A stretch of DNA of 64,000 bases from assembly GCF_047663525.1 (NCBI RefSeq), contig NC_092593.1, positions 29,724,501 to 29,788,500 of the forward strand, given 5' to 3'. The notes under the pieces were generated by a model that searched no databases, had not been told where the DNA came from, and saw only the letters and a list, made by a program, of their open reading frames with translations. Below, piece after piece: positions 11,201-26,200 of this stretch. This stretch comes from Anas platyrhynchos (Eukaryota; Chordata; Aves; Anseriformes; Anatidae). Both the position numbers and the translations under genes were made by a program. The number at the start of each line of letters is the position of its first letter. Positions within the stretch are counted from its first letter, which is position 1.

Positions 11201-14200
11201 GGGCTTTATTTGGCTGAGCCGATTTACGTCTCCACCAATCCATCTCACAATTCAGTCAGTCTCTTGCAATACTACTTGAGTGTTCAATAAGAAACCTACT
11301 TGAGTTGCTGCTTGTTGTGTCGTAAAAGCTTGCCTGGGCGCTTACTTTCCACTGTCCAGGCTCTGAGAAATGTGGGCAGTGGGACAACGTGCTCCTGACA
11401 ACATGGTAAGGTCATAGCCTGAAAAAACAAACATTTCTTCAATAACTTCAGCAGCCACTCTGCTTGGAAAGAAAATGATTCTCAATGCTATACTGAAGCA
11501 ATTAGACACAGGGCAAATTATTTAGACTTATTCCAGCTTTTGACTCACAGGTAGTGAGCAGGATCAACATATTTGCTTTACGACCTCAAAGCGAGTTGAC
11601 CTTCACTCCCTCCCAACACTTCTCAATTTTTCCTAAGTTTCTAAAGTATCATTTAAATTTTTTTATTTTTTTCTCCAGCCAAAATTTGTGTAACTGGGAG
11701 GGAACGAGGTTGACAAAATCATTGCCATGATCAAGTGCTGTAAAAAGCTTCCTTAAGCCCTTATTGAGCACACAATACTGTTTCCATGCTAGGACAAATC
11801 TTGTTCATAAGATGCAAATGGGCAGTTTTGCACAGCAGCAGTTTGGATGAGACTGTGAAACTGAAGTCATAACCAAAATGGCAAATACTGGTATGGATCA
11901 GAAACTGGAGAAATATCCTTTCCCATGCCGTTAAGTAGAACGACCAACTGGCTAAATAATAGAGTCTTACAATAGTTGTTTGTTTTTTTTCCCCTTTAAA
12001 AGTTTATTAAACTTTTGTTTTTCTGGTTAAAAAAAGCATTAAAAATCACCTTAGTTTCTGGCCAAAGAAACTAAGCTATATTTCCCTGAATGACAAACAT
12101 GACCTTCTGTGCATCTAAAGCAATTTTTTATTCATTAGATTCAACATACAAAAAAACACGCAGAAAACTAATACAAGAACAATGTGGAAATGAAAAGTGG
12201 CTTTTGGGGAGTGCTTGTATATGTGTTCTTGTCATGAATAATTTGTACATTGTGAAATAAAAATAGGGCTGCAAGCCAAAGTTCCAGATGAAGTGCAAGA
12301 AAGGCTTTTGCAGCTCAGGACACATGACAGGTAGAATGGCAACTGCAGGGAACATACTAAGGAATTATCTGAGCTACATGCTCAAACTGCCTCTTGGTAC
12401 TTACCACTGAACATGGCATATAAGCAAATGCCATATCAGAACATACTAGAGACAAGGGAAAAGGAAATAAAAAATATGTATTAATATAGCTCAATTAATC
12501 ACAGTGTTGCTTTACATTTCCAACACAGGAGAGCATCTAACCTGCATCTTCAGATCTTCCAAAGTGGCTTCGCCTGCTATTTCTATACTGCCAGCGTAAC
12601 ACAGATCCGTGTCTGTTTGGATGCATTCTGGTGAGTCTTTAGATGGGGGCAGGAGGGGAAGAGGGAGGAAGAAAAACAACAGTAAAGTGAGTATGACATT
12701 GTCCATGGTCCTAAGAGATGGGTCACTTGTAGGTGAGATTTCACTTTGATACCTGACCTAAGGTTTTTTTATGGTAGTTTAAGAAACCTACTGAAGTCTG
12801 TAAATAGTATTAATTAGTGGTTATGACTCTGAAATACAGGGTGTCTTGCAAGGAAAATTAAAACTGTTCTTACCTACACTACTGGACTCAACATGGAAGT
12901 CAGACTCTGACAAAGCTTGAGAGAAAAGGAGGAAAAATGGAAAAACAATCTAAACTTCTGCAACACAGCTCAGTAGCAAAGGAAGAATTTACTCTTACTA
13001 TAGAGAGGAAAATTGGTTAGTTTTCCCTTTTCCAATTTGTTGTTTCCCCAACTGCTTTTCTCCTTCCTTTTCAACCCTGCATGTAAATGTAAAATTCACT
13101 CATTCTCCAGCTTCTCCAAAATCAATTTATCTTGAAGTGAGACAAATGTGACACCAAGAATCTGACATTTGAAGCCAATCACATGCATGCGCTTTGAGTT
13201 GATGCCTTATAATACTGCCACTGCCTTAAGTATGGAGAAGCAATTTTATTTGCTAGCAGGTAAACAGCCCAGGCTTCAAGCTCTAATGAAAATCTTTGTC
13301 CTTGACCAAACATAGCAAAGAAACATAAGTCCCATCCAGCACTCTTGGTCTAATAAAAAATTAGATCTCTTATGTGTCTCCTTTCACCATAAGCTTACTG
13401 AAACTTGTACAGTTGCTCACAGGTTTCAGGAGGATTTTAAAGGTTTGGATTAAAATTTAGATTTTTGACCAAAAGCCCTCATTGTTATCACAGGCAATAC
13501 GACTCCTTTTGAAAACTGATAAAGCTCACCTCCAGCAGGAGACACCTGCAAATCGTCCATCCTGCAGGCCAACCCATTCACTTGGTCTAGTCCATTTTCT
13601 CCATGTTTCATATGGCTTGAAGGCTTGAACCACCAGATGGGAATTTTCAGAAAGCCCTGAAAAATGAACAGAAAATACCAGTCAGCCAATGTGTTCCAGT
13701 GCAAATTAAAATTTTTTACCTTCCTCTGGTGAAGAAGGAAAAAAAAACTCGTTCAAGTCTGAGTTTTTGTAAAGATACTGGCATTCTTTTTACAGGGACT
13801 ACTCAGTGAAAAAAAAACAAAACAGCCTCATATCACATGCTATCACCATCCTGCTCTGCCATATGGCATCTAACATTATGTTTTCAACTGACTGACATTT
13901 GTCTGGAGATCCAGACATAAATATGACCTTACCAGAGGAATCTGTATTCATTTAGCTGCAACGTTGTTTTGCCAGTTCAGAGATGCTCCTGATTTTCTTA
14001 CCTGCTTCTTTCTTAGTGTCCCTTCCTGGCTGGAAGCAGGTAAGTGGATGTTTCCCTCTTTTTCTGAGCAGGATATAGGCTTTATTTCTTCTCTTCAGAT
14101 GCAGCTCTGAACTGCTCTATTACCACCCATTGTACTGTTGCAGTAAGTTCTTATCCTACATTTTTGTCCTCGCAATAAACTATGCTAAAAGTATCTGTTT

Positions 14201-17200
14201 TTCTTTGAAGAAGCTTTATTCACCACAAAATTGCTGAGACCTCTACTACATGCTCAGTGCTTCTTGTGGACTTCTAGCCTCCAGTTTCAACTTACAATGC
14301 TCTATATCGCTTGAGGTTTGCTTGTGTAGAAACCTTCCATGACCATTGCTGATGACAGTTTCCCAGCAGGGCCCTCCACTTTCAAGCACAACCATCAGTA
14401 CAAAATCTGACTTTAAAAAGAAACACTTAAATTCCTTTATTTTTTAAATGATTTTATGAGGAAATAGTAGCATAAGAATTGTGCCTTCACAAGAACCTTG
14501 CATTCCAGAAATACTGGTTTCTTCCAGATTTGCTAACCTTGACTCTTCTAGACAAAGCTGCTGCAATGGCTAATTTTTTATTTTTTTTAAACTACAGAAG
14601 GTTAGAGCTGTAAAACTACAAAAAGCATTATTATTTCTGACTAAAAATATTTCAGTTGAAAAATTCTAGAATAAGCAAGAGAATAATTTACTTTCCTATT
14701 CAAGTATCAAGATGCAGTCACCTGACTAAAGGACATAATTTGTTTATTTTTACCTTTGGTGGAAGCTTTCCTTCAGTTATAACCAAAGTATCTCCTCTAC
14801 AAACATTAAGCTCCTTCAGAGTGGCATTCTGCAGGAAGAGAAAGCATAGTTGACTTAAGTCTACATGTTCTTGTGCTTCGTTTTCTAAATTATGGTTTAT
14901 CTTTTTATGCAATGTGTGCCAAAAAGTGTTTTGTTTTTCCACATCCACCATTTGGAGATAACTTTGCAGCAGGACACAACTATTACATTTACAGGAGTCT
15001 GCACTGCAAGAGCCCTTCCAGGGCATCCTGCTGAGCTGCACATTTCCTTCACACCTCTTACCAATTAAGATCTCATGTTTATTTGTAACGTATGCGTGCT
15101 AATCCTAGACTTCAGAAAAAACTATGTGGATACGGCTTAAAAATAATACCTGAAAACAGGAGCCAGGTGTGTAAGGTTTTCATTGCAACCTATTGTTAAA
15201 ATGCCTTCATACGGCCTTGTGAAAACAGAACACTGCTGAGTAAAGTAGCACACAAGAACACCACACATTTGCTTTATAGCAGTTCTCCTTGGAAAAGTCT
15301 CTAAAGAAAAATGCAACAGACACTTGTGTGTTTCAAGTCAAAACTATCATGTGATTCAAGTCAAAAATAGGATCCTCTTACTTCCTGACTTAATGCTTCC
15401 CCTGCTTCATAGCACCAGTCAATCCTTCTCAAATGCCAGCTGTCACCTACCAAAGAACAAAAACACACACGGAAAACTAATTAGCCAACATTACTGTTTC
15501 ATGGAAGAAAAAACACACATTACAGATCTCTTAATTGTAGTCATAGCTAAGGGTTGTTGCTCTTTTTTTTAAAAAAAGATTTAGCACCTATGCATAAAGC
15601 ATCAAGTACAGAATGAAGAAGTACAACTAAACTTTTTAATTTGATTAAAAGATAACAGATGAAAATGCACTTCATTCTTTGCAGAGTACAAAATTTGACT
15701 TTCACAACTAAACCAAGCACATAAGGAATCTCATCAATAATTTATGTGGAGAAAGGACTACTTTGCAGTCTTTTTAAACAACATCGAAATTCAGTGAAGC
15801 CTGACATTTCTTTGAGAGAAGTCAGATCGCAAAGCTCTACACAAGGCCAAATTTAATTTTCCACAAGCAGTAATATAAAAAGAAAGCAATGAAAACAGAA
15901 TTACTGTTTCTTGGCAGTAAACTTATACCACAGGGAAATGAAAAAGGTTAAGCATGTATTTAAAACATCATTATGTACTCCACCCGTATGTACATATAAA
16001 CAAGAACACAATACTTAATTTTATCTTGGGCTATTCAATGTGTATTCTGACAGTAATGTGTTTCAGGTGAACATTTTTTAATGGAGTATGGCTTAACATG
16101 CTGCCATCACTCCACCATAACACAAATTCAGCATTTAATGAATGCTTAGAAGTAAAACTAGAAAACACCACCACTCCAAGTCCGTTGTTCTTCCTCCACA
16201 TCAGCATCAACACAAAGACGTTCAGCCAGGAAATTCACGTGTGATGCAAGTGCTATCTATATCTCTTCCTTAATCCTCATAAAAATGGTCAGTAACAGGA
16301 ACTCCTACCACTCAGATTCCCAAACAGTGACCGAATTGTGATCTCATTTTGAACTTGTTTTTGCCAAGTGACCTAAAAATGCCTTTTTCTTAGGCAGTTC
16401 ATCACATGCAGTGGTTTCCAATGAAACTGATGTCTAAACAGCCAAACATCTTCACCTGTACGTGTACCCAACTGTACATTTCAGAAACTGTGGGTTTTGC
16501 CATATTGCAATTAAACAAAGCTGGAAGCTGCACAACCAGCTTTTATTAGAGCAAAACCATAAGTTCATAAATCTTTCCTCTCCCCTCTTCACATTACAAC
16601 AACACAAATCATTTTAATAAGTTTTAGGGTACTAAGATCTGTCTTAAAAGACTGGAAAATACATTATTAAACAATAGTACAACTAACCTGATAATCCAGA
16701 TTTTTCCAGCATTAAATTTAGACACTGGAAAAAAAGAAAATAGAAACATAAGTTGAGACTTCACATTCTCAATTCATAGGTTGGGAAATAAAGTTTTCAG
16801 CAAATCTACACTAAAAATTCCTAAGACACAGAAACAGAGTGATTCCTGCTCAACTCCTAAAAGCAATATAGTTATGTAGACATGGTGCATTTGAGCTAGA
16901 TATTACACCCTTTAAATAGGGTATTTTTCTCCTGTAGGAAGTTTATTGTGTCATGTGAGTAGGCTCACACACACTGTTAAAAGAAGTTCGTGCCATCAGT
17001 TTGTTGGTTCACTAAAAAGTTCTGCCTCTGAGCTCAAAAATGCACCTTTTAGAAATAAAACCTGCAAAACTCACTTTCTACTACTTCTAAATATCAGCAC
17101 TCTGGACCAGAAAGAGGGATTTGCAGTACTGAGGACTGCTTCCCTCACTCTGTCCACAGTTCTTCCTGACTCCTGTCACTCTAATTTCATCCGTTCAGAG

Positions 17201-20200
17201 TTTGATAAACTACAGAAGTGTTTGCAGCAAAATTGTCTGTAGCAACATGCCTTTAATCCAGTAACCCTCACTAGCTTGTTTTCCATAAGCAATGTAAGAT
17301 GATTGTCTTAATTCCAAACTCTTTCCAGTCCATATACAGACTACCATCCTCCACAAACGATGCAACTATTGAGTCTGATCGACTGGTCCAAGATAGAGTT
17401 ATGGTGCTCACTGCATTTTTCTGGATTTTTCTGTTTTGACTGTCAAGCACATTAGAACAACTTTTTGAATACACATTCCCAAAGACACTGCATCATCTTC
17501 GTACACTACATTCTATCTCACCTGGACTTGGCCATAATTATCATCAAAAGCTGCCTTGTCCTCTTTGAGCAGTGCTGTCAGTCTAACTTGCAGACCTGTT
17601 TTTTAAAACCTAATTACACAGCATGACTCAAAAGCATGCACAGAGAATCATTCTGGTTGCATAAGACCTCTAAGATCATTTAGTCCAAAGATTAAGCTAG
17701 CACTGAGAAATAAATGTAAGCTACCACATAAAAAATTTAACTGGCAGTCTCTGCCATGATTACATCTCGTTCTAAGTATTGCTGTTTATAAAAGGAGTGG
17801 CTGGTCACGCATAAAGTAGTGAGACTATATTCATTTGAAGGAAACATGATGTCTCTTTACTATTTGGTGAAAGCTCAAGGCAAGTTCAAACACTTCGTTT
17901 GACACAACGTCCCCTGGCAAGCTGAAGCGACACACGGGTACAAAACAAGGTTCTCTATGAGCAGCAGACCTGACCCAAGCATGACATAAGCTTTGAAGAG
18001 CATCTAGACTTACTTCTTTCACAGAGGCAGTCTCTTCCACAACTATCTCCATCTCAGGGCCCATATGTTGGTCATGCCCAATAATAAAATATAAGAAGAG
18101 CTAAAAAGGCAAGTATAAACTGTTTAGAATACATATTTAAGTACAGAAATACTGAGAGAAAACTCCCTAATGCACTCAGTTATTGCATGCAGTACCAGCT
18201 ATTGCACTGTTGCCATCCGTCAAACAGCACTGCAACTACAGAGAACAGAGGAGCACATGCAATTGAGTTATGGCCATCAGTAGAGCTTCATTAAGCAGCT
18301 GTATACGTGCTTTGCCTGCTGCAAATGAGAGATAAAACCTGCTAGCTTAAGCCCTATTCTGGCCCTTTGATCAGAAATATACAGCTCCCCCACCATGTTT
18401 ACAACTTGAAGATATCAAATATAATATTATCTCCCTTTTCTTACTTTATGCTGTTTTGCTCATATGCACGTGGAAAACTGCAAACAGATCAATTATAACA
18501 AGTGATTTACAATTAGTCAAATGAGCTATATTAACTGTCAGTGTATAGGCTCTTGGCCTTGAGCACCTGAGATAAGTGACGTGAACGTTCCTGATAACGT
18601 GTATAATCCTTCAGACTGGTAAGCAATTTTTCCCCCATGCCAATTATCACTACTACCATTATAAAAGTACAAAGAGGACCACGTGAAATATTGGGAAACA
18701 TGAACAAAGCAAAAAAGCAGCTCTAGTCCCTTTTCAGTCCCAGCCCTTTTATACCTGTGTGGAAGTTGGAGCTTTTCCCCGGCACAGCCCAAGCAAGCTT
18801 CCCATTTTCAGTTCCGCTTCCTTGACAGTATAATCTTCAGGCACTTCAGGGAAAAGAAAATAAGGCAAACATCATAAGCTGCCGTTTCTTGAAAGTATCC
18901 ATTCTACTATGCTGCTCTTTAGAGAAAGATAAAGTTCAGTGACATTTAAGGAGCTTAATTTTCCACAGTGTTTACATTAGATCCATAAGCCTTCTATCAC
19001 TAGGGCAAATCTGCATAAAGGTTTCTCCCCACCACCCCTTGTACGGGGTGACAGAAGACTTCAGAAAGGAACAGACATTTCTAGGTTATCTGGCTCAACC
19101 TCCTGTTCAAAGCAGGACCAGCTATGATGAGGTTTTCTCAGTCAAGCTCTGAACACTTCCAAGGAAGGCTAACGATGCATCCCTGTGCCCCATTCCTGTT
19201 GTTTAACCACTCAGTGTGAATTCCCTTTTCCCTGCTACCACACACAGTGGGAATTTCCCTTGCTGTAATTTGTGTCTGCTGCCTCTGATCCTTTTATCCA
19301 ATTCTGCGAAGAAACTCTGGGAAAAACCTGACTCCGCCTCCTCCACAGGTCTACACTGAGGAGTTAAAAAAAATGACCATTATTTTCTCCCAAGCCTTCT
19401 CTTCAGGCTGGAAAAAAAAAAAAAAACAGCTTCCTTTCTCTCATGTTCCAGACCCCAAACCACCCGGATGCTTTCCTCCAGACTCGCTATAGTTTGTTAG
19501 GGTTTCTCTCTCATACTGGGGAGTCCCTAAAACAGATACCACACTCCAGATGTTGTCTGACAAATGCTGAATAGAATGGAATTAATCTCTTTGGCCTCCT
19601 TGTTGTACTTTGCTTTAGCAGTGTACCAGTAAGATAGTAAAAATAGAGAAAATATTTTCCAACAAGTGCAAAACTGATCTATAGTCTATAGTCTCTCACT
19701 ACTGCCTGAACAACAGCGAAAATAAAGCTTCTACTAAAGTTGGTCATCAGAAGCAGGGTTATACAGTGGCAGTAATACTACACATCTAAATCACAGACCA
19801 GGTTGTGGCATGAACAAGTTCCTCTATTGCTGTGGAAGCAGAAGTCCACACGTTACTCTGTTTAACATCACAGATACAAGCAGCCTTCTCATAGTGAGCA
19901 GGAGCATAACAGTGCTTCCTCCATCACCACAGGATTGAAGTCTGTTTCAGCTGCACTAAAATCAAACAATCAAACCTTGCACATCACTTCAAGTTTCCCA
20001 ATTTAATTTCTTAAAGAATGATACCAAAATAAGTAAATTTACCTGGAGAGAGAAGTTTCCCATTTCCACTAACAGGTCTAAGACAACTGTCACTTGCTGT
20101 AACAAAAAAGGGTGCAGAAGAGAGGTTGATATATTAAACAATTCAAATAAGAAATCTGGCTCAGAAATTTAGACAGGTAACATTTCAGATTAATGACAAC

Positions 20201-23200
20201 AACACGTTTATCCTAGAGGCTTTACTCTGGAGATATTACATCAAAAGGAATGAATTCCTAGGGACTTCACGAACAAGTTTTTATCCTTTCAGTGAAAGAT
20301 TACTTTCTCTTTGAGGCCACCTGTTAGCCACAATGAGTAAAATATGAAACTGGCCAAGTGTTTCCAAAGACTTTTCTTGGGGAGCTTCAGGAGGCACCAG
20401 GACGTGGGGCTGGGCACCCTGCTGGAGCGGGGTTGGGACAGGTGGACCCAGGGGTCCCTCCCCACCTCAGCCAGTCCTGTCATTCTGTGAAATTTTAACA
20501 TTATCAGATCTATAAGTGAAGCAGTTGAACACTTACCTAGCTCTTCGTCTAGTTGAAGCTCCTGTATTGCTTTCATTTTGATATCTGACATCACCTAGAA
20601 GAAAAGCGATATTAACACCTCCGATACAAAAAGCCAATGTCAGCTGTTCAAATGCCAGTCCACAGAAGGTAGCCTTCACTTTACATTCATCCCAGTTATG
20701 TTCTTATTCCTGCTAACATTATACACAGCTAAGAAAACATTTCTTTAATATTATCACACAGAAATATGATATCTCTGCATTTATTACGTGCAACATATTT
20801 GGAGAAATTTTTCTTATAAAAAGTATTCCAAAGAAAAGAAAATGGTATTTAACTTTTGCATTTATCAAAAGACTAATATTTTGAAAATATTCACTTTGTA
20901 AGCAGTACGTTCTGTAACAGGAAATAACTTAAAAGCAGAAAAAGTATCAGAGAAATCCACCCCTTGGCAAAAACAGCATTTCTTTCTTATCCTGTTTTGA
21001 AAGGAAGAAATAGTATTTTCTTCCTCTTTCAGGTTTTGTTACTGGCAAAGCCTCAATACACTTACAGGATGTTCCAAAAAGAAAACTGTTTCACACAAAG
21101 ACACTAGTGTAGACTGCACTGTTTTAAGTTACCAGCGTTATGGTCTTATTACAGAACAAAAATATTCCAGTAGCTTTAACTCCAAGCTGCACACTATTTT
21201 CCCTACAGTAGCTTCAGTTCAAATGCTGAAACCAGTCTTCGTTAACCTGCCCAACTGCACTGGCCAAACATCTCAGGGAAATAGCCTGTCTTAAATGCCT
21301 GAACAATCAGACTTCTTACTGTTTCAATGGTGGCAGTAATTTTAACGTGTTTCTCTTCATCTTCCGTTCCGCAGAAGTTTTTAACTTGGAGCCAGCTGAT
21401 GTCGTATGTAAAAGCAGTCAAATTGCCACTTGAAACATTCACAAAGCTGTAAAAATGAGCAGTACAAACATAGTCAAAGACAGGAGAACTTTGTATTATT
21501 TGGGCTAGATTGCTAAATACCAACGCTCTTAAATAAATCAAAAATTCCAAGGTCATTAATAGCGACGGCCTCAGGAAGAATCCAGGCACCACTGGGCTGG
21601 CCATTGAGTAAACCAGGAAAAACTGTTTTGGTAATTGTCTTTCAATGGAAATAGAGCTTTTGAAGGCACTCAAAGTCACTTTGCGAGGCTGGATTTAAAC
21701 CTTCGGGAAAAAATATTTTAAAACCATACCAAGTAATAACCAGGCTTTGAGACTTTGTCTGTGTGTGTGCTAGTACACAAACAGAAACAGTTCTTTGAGA
21801 ACTCACTGATGTAGTTGCAATTTTTCAGAACTGTTTCAGCTAGGAAGTTAGAATTTATATAACAAGAACATACACACATCTCTAAAAACAGGAACCTAAC
21901 CTCAGGACTATGCACTTAGAAGGGAAATGAGACCAGAAACTTGCCTCTGGCAACTTTAGATTCAACTTGGGAGATTCAGCAGAGCTGAATACTCTTCTGA
22001 TACTGCACAGTTCTCACATTCCACCAAGTCTCTCAGATAACCACAAAACTCAAGGCTTAGAAATTCAAGTTACTCCAAAAATGTGCCAGCACACTGGGCA
22101 CAATTTGTTCTCATTAGGTGTTTCCTATTTAAAGTGTAAAGGATGTGACTGCATCTGCACTTTAGGAGCAGTTGATAAGAGATCCCAAAAACGTTAAGAC
22201 TACATTATCTTGAATTTAAAAGGTCACAAAATGAAAATTAATTTGAATAATGTACATAGAAACATCTATACACACAAATCTAGCATTATTTTAACTGAAC
22301 AGGTTTTGACACAACTGCTTTTTTGATTAATCATACTTAAAATCAAAATGGTTACCTCTGGTCATGGCTGTCTAAGATTAGCACTGAACATCCATCTGTC
22401 AGACCAACACTTCTGATTGTTTCCTTCATCTGTTCTTCAAGAAGTACTTCCCAGTTCTTGCCTTCTCTATCAGGTCCTGAGCCATTCTTTAAGATGATTC
22501 CTCCTGACGGTGCTAAGGCCCTGTGCAGATCCTCCAGTTTTGTGCTGCACGGAAAGATGTGCTGCGATTCTGTGAAGTGTTGACCCTTCCCTCCTTCATT
22601 ATACTCTGCCAGACGAAGAACGTTTATGATCACAGGTTCATGATCAGGGCCTGTCATCACCTTTATGCCGCCAACCTGAAGTAAGGAATGCACAGTTTAT
22701 GTAGAGTTCAATAATGCACATTTTTGTAAACAGGAAATACTATCCAGCAGTAAGTGACAACAGCAAAATTATTGAAGCAAAAAAAAAGTTGGAACCTCTC
22801 TCATTAGAAATAAGCCATTTTTGACCAAATTCCTACTGAACAAACAAGAGTAACTCAAACGTACTGGGACAGAAACGCATACTGCTGAAGTCTGTTCCAT
22901 GTTTGTATGTATAGTAAATAATGTTGGTAACAGTAACTGGGTAAACAGTGGGTGGAAAAATCAGTCTCCACCAATTTAGAATAGCTGACTTTAACCCCTC
23001 AGGGTATTAAAAAAAATTAGTATGACGGAGGCAGGTGAAGAGTTAGATTTAAGTCTGTGCTTTCTGATTTATTTATTTATTTATTTTTTACCTAGGCCAA
23101 GACCATAATTACTTACTGAAAACAATCTGATTGTGTAAGAAGCTGGATATACTATATACATATTTGTATATATATACTTTTACAACAAAAAACTGTTTAA

Positions 23201-26200
23201 AGCAGTATTTTATTCCATAATATAGATGGAGGGCAAACTTCTGCTGTGTTACATAATCATTGAAACAAGCATTTGCAAGTTAAGCAGAAGCCTGGATATT
23301 GAGGGGACCCAAAAGAAGCATAGCATTTCAGAGAAACCACATGCAAAAATAGGTGAGTGGTTCACCACAGGGTGTAAGTTATCACATTACAATCAAGTGA
23401 TCTCCTACCAAGAGGCACCAGATCTTCTCATGGTTGTACTCCACTGTAACTGGCATTGGATACCTACAGGCACCTATTAATCTGACCATATCACATTCTG
23501 TATTCTGCACAGTTCTACCAAGAACCACACTGTACATCACACAGAAGGTTAACAGTGACAAACTGTAAAAATACAGCATTCTAGATGCAGTTGAAGGGGT
23601 GTCCTCAAAGCCAGTGTTAGCATGTCAGTAGCACAGCTGCAACATAGACTGAAGCTTCCAAAACCATGTTTAGAGACTGCATCTTATCTCTTGGGAACTG
23701 AGAAAAAATATTTGATTTTCACTTACCTCTTTCCCATTCCACACAAAAATGTCTGCTCCATCAGCCAGCCCAAAGCAGTCCAGTGTCAGCTCATCTCCTA
23801 AAAAGAACAAGACATCAAGCTCTTCTCCCCCAAAAACAGACACGCAGGGTCAGCTGGTAACTGCTATATGCTGGCACATTCTACTCTGGCTCAAGTCCAC
23901 CACTACAAAAGCTGCTGTGTGATTAGAATTTACAGGGGGTAAGTTAGGGTTCACCCCAGTAAGACAGGCAACAAGAGTAGGTACAGAGTGAAGATGGCCA
24001 AAGCACAAGTGTTTCAATTCCATTTCCCTTACAAATCAAGGCTCACACTAGCAGTTGATAAAGCTACTTGGTCAGTATTATCTAGATAAGCTTTAACAGC
24101 CAATAATTAGATTTAAAACAAAAAGGCTGGACTTAACAAGTGAGTTACATACAACGTGTTTCATGCATATTCTTTGAAATACTAACATCCACACTGCAAT
24201 TTATTTTACCTTCCTACCATAAGCCAGATGCAGTTGTTTTTTTTAAAGACTTTGTCATTTAAAGAACCATACTAAGATCTGAAGCAATACTAACAGCTCT
24301 GAGTGCATCTGCATTTTGATGTCAATATTTTAAAAGCTGAGCTATGTTCTGAAAGATCTGAAAGAACTCTAATTTTCTTAAGCAGACCATAAATCCTGTA
24401 AAAATCTAAAAATAACCGAGTAGATTTTTGAAGACTTACACCTAGAATTACATGACAAAGCTGGAGATGGAACACTGTTTTAAAATAAAATTTTTTTTGT
24501 TGAAATTAATGTTTATGTAATCATTTACATTTGCACCATTCCTACTTCAGCTTAAGCCTAAACTAAATTTTTCTTTAGTATCACCCTGGCTCCTCTCTCT
24601 TATCTCCTCTACCTATTAGGTAATTATAATGAAAACAAATACTCATAAGCAAATCAAAGTCAAAACAGAGGCCATTATCTTTTTGTCAGCAAATATACTT
24701 CTCCAAGATGTTTTACTTAGGAAACCCTCTGTGTCTTCAATAAATACACCAAACAAATAACACAGAACCCCTGTACGTGATAGTCTTACCATCAAGAATC
24801 TCGTAAAGATGCAGTCCTGCTGGTAAAGGTTTGGCATTACTGAGAATCATGTCTCCTTCCCAAGATTCCAGTATCTAATTGGTAAGAAAAGAAAAAACAC
24901 ACATAAAACTTCAACAAGCAGTAACTTAAAACACTCAAAATTACAACTTTGCTGCAAGCTGTTACAGACTGGCTACCAAGCTCACTTCAGCACTTAACAG
25001 GTCCCTGCTACTTCTTTCTACTAAACTAGTGGCACAGAAAACCCACAAGCTTTTTAGGACTTGTGCTTTCACACTAGTCACCAGACTAAAACAGTTTCAA
25101 CTGAATGCTTATAATGTTGTACAATATAAGCAAATGATGTTTTCAGGGAGCAAGTTAAGTTCAATTTACATTTTCAAACTCAGGTTGGGCTGGGCTTTGA
25201 GAAATCTCATGAGCAGGAGGTGTCCCTGCACATCACTGAGGGTCTGGAACTAAATGGTCTTTCAGGTCCCTTCCAGCCCAAACCATTCTGTGATTTTATG
25301 ACAGATGGACACTTTGTAAAAGGCTTTTTGTCAACCATTCCTTTAACATAGTAAATACAAAGACACCACTTTTAATACTTAAAAGAAATCTTAAGCTTTT
25401 CTTATTTCTTAAACTTCTCTAAGCATTTCTTGTTAAGGCCAGCCAGCTCCTTGAAAACACAAATACATTTAACACTTCAGTTTGTGACATGTAAGTCTAA
25501 AGTTTTGCAAAGTGGCTGCCCACATACAAATGATTAGCTTATGAACTTTAAAGTCTAATTAATTAAAGCTTCATCTATCAATCAAAAGCTTTGTCAACAC
25601 ATCAGAAGTTGACCGCAAAGCAATGTTTCCTTCTGTGAAAATCCATATGGCTTTGAGTCTCCTGAAATTACATTCACTGTTAAAAATTTCTCATTGAAAT
25701 AAAAATCATGACATAGATTCATACATAGAAAGCAGTTGTATCTCAAATAAAATTGAAGTGTTTGAGTTAAATCAGCATAGTGAATACCTGGAATATTGAC
25801 TGTCGAAGATCTCCTAGAGTTTTTCTTCTGTCAATAGTCAGATCCAGTACACTCTCTTTCCAAGTAAGTGAAGGATGCAAAGCTCCATTGTAAAATTTGT
25901 AACACGAGCTCAAATGGAGATGCAAATCAATACCATTGTTTGCTGAGTCACATTCCGCTCTTTGAAAGAAAAACACAATAGTGAAATGCTGAGTTTAATG
26001 CTGACAAACTGCTAACTTATTTCAGAGATACATGACAACTGCCAGAAGCAAGTGATAACCTCATGACTAAATTCAGTGTCAGATTCTCTCCTCTATTAAG
26101 AAATATGCAGAGGTGCTCAAAAATGCCATATATGAATATATATATATAGTACATACAATACAGAGCAAGCTTAGACATCCTCCACATACAAATAAAACAC

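Noticed and set aside
21242..21679. 145-codon - strand open frame as a separate gene
   Set aside because: Only 21320-21446 is coding (USP40 exon 16); the rest is intron read-through on both sides.
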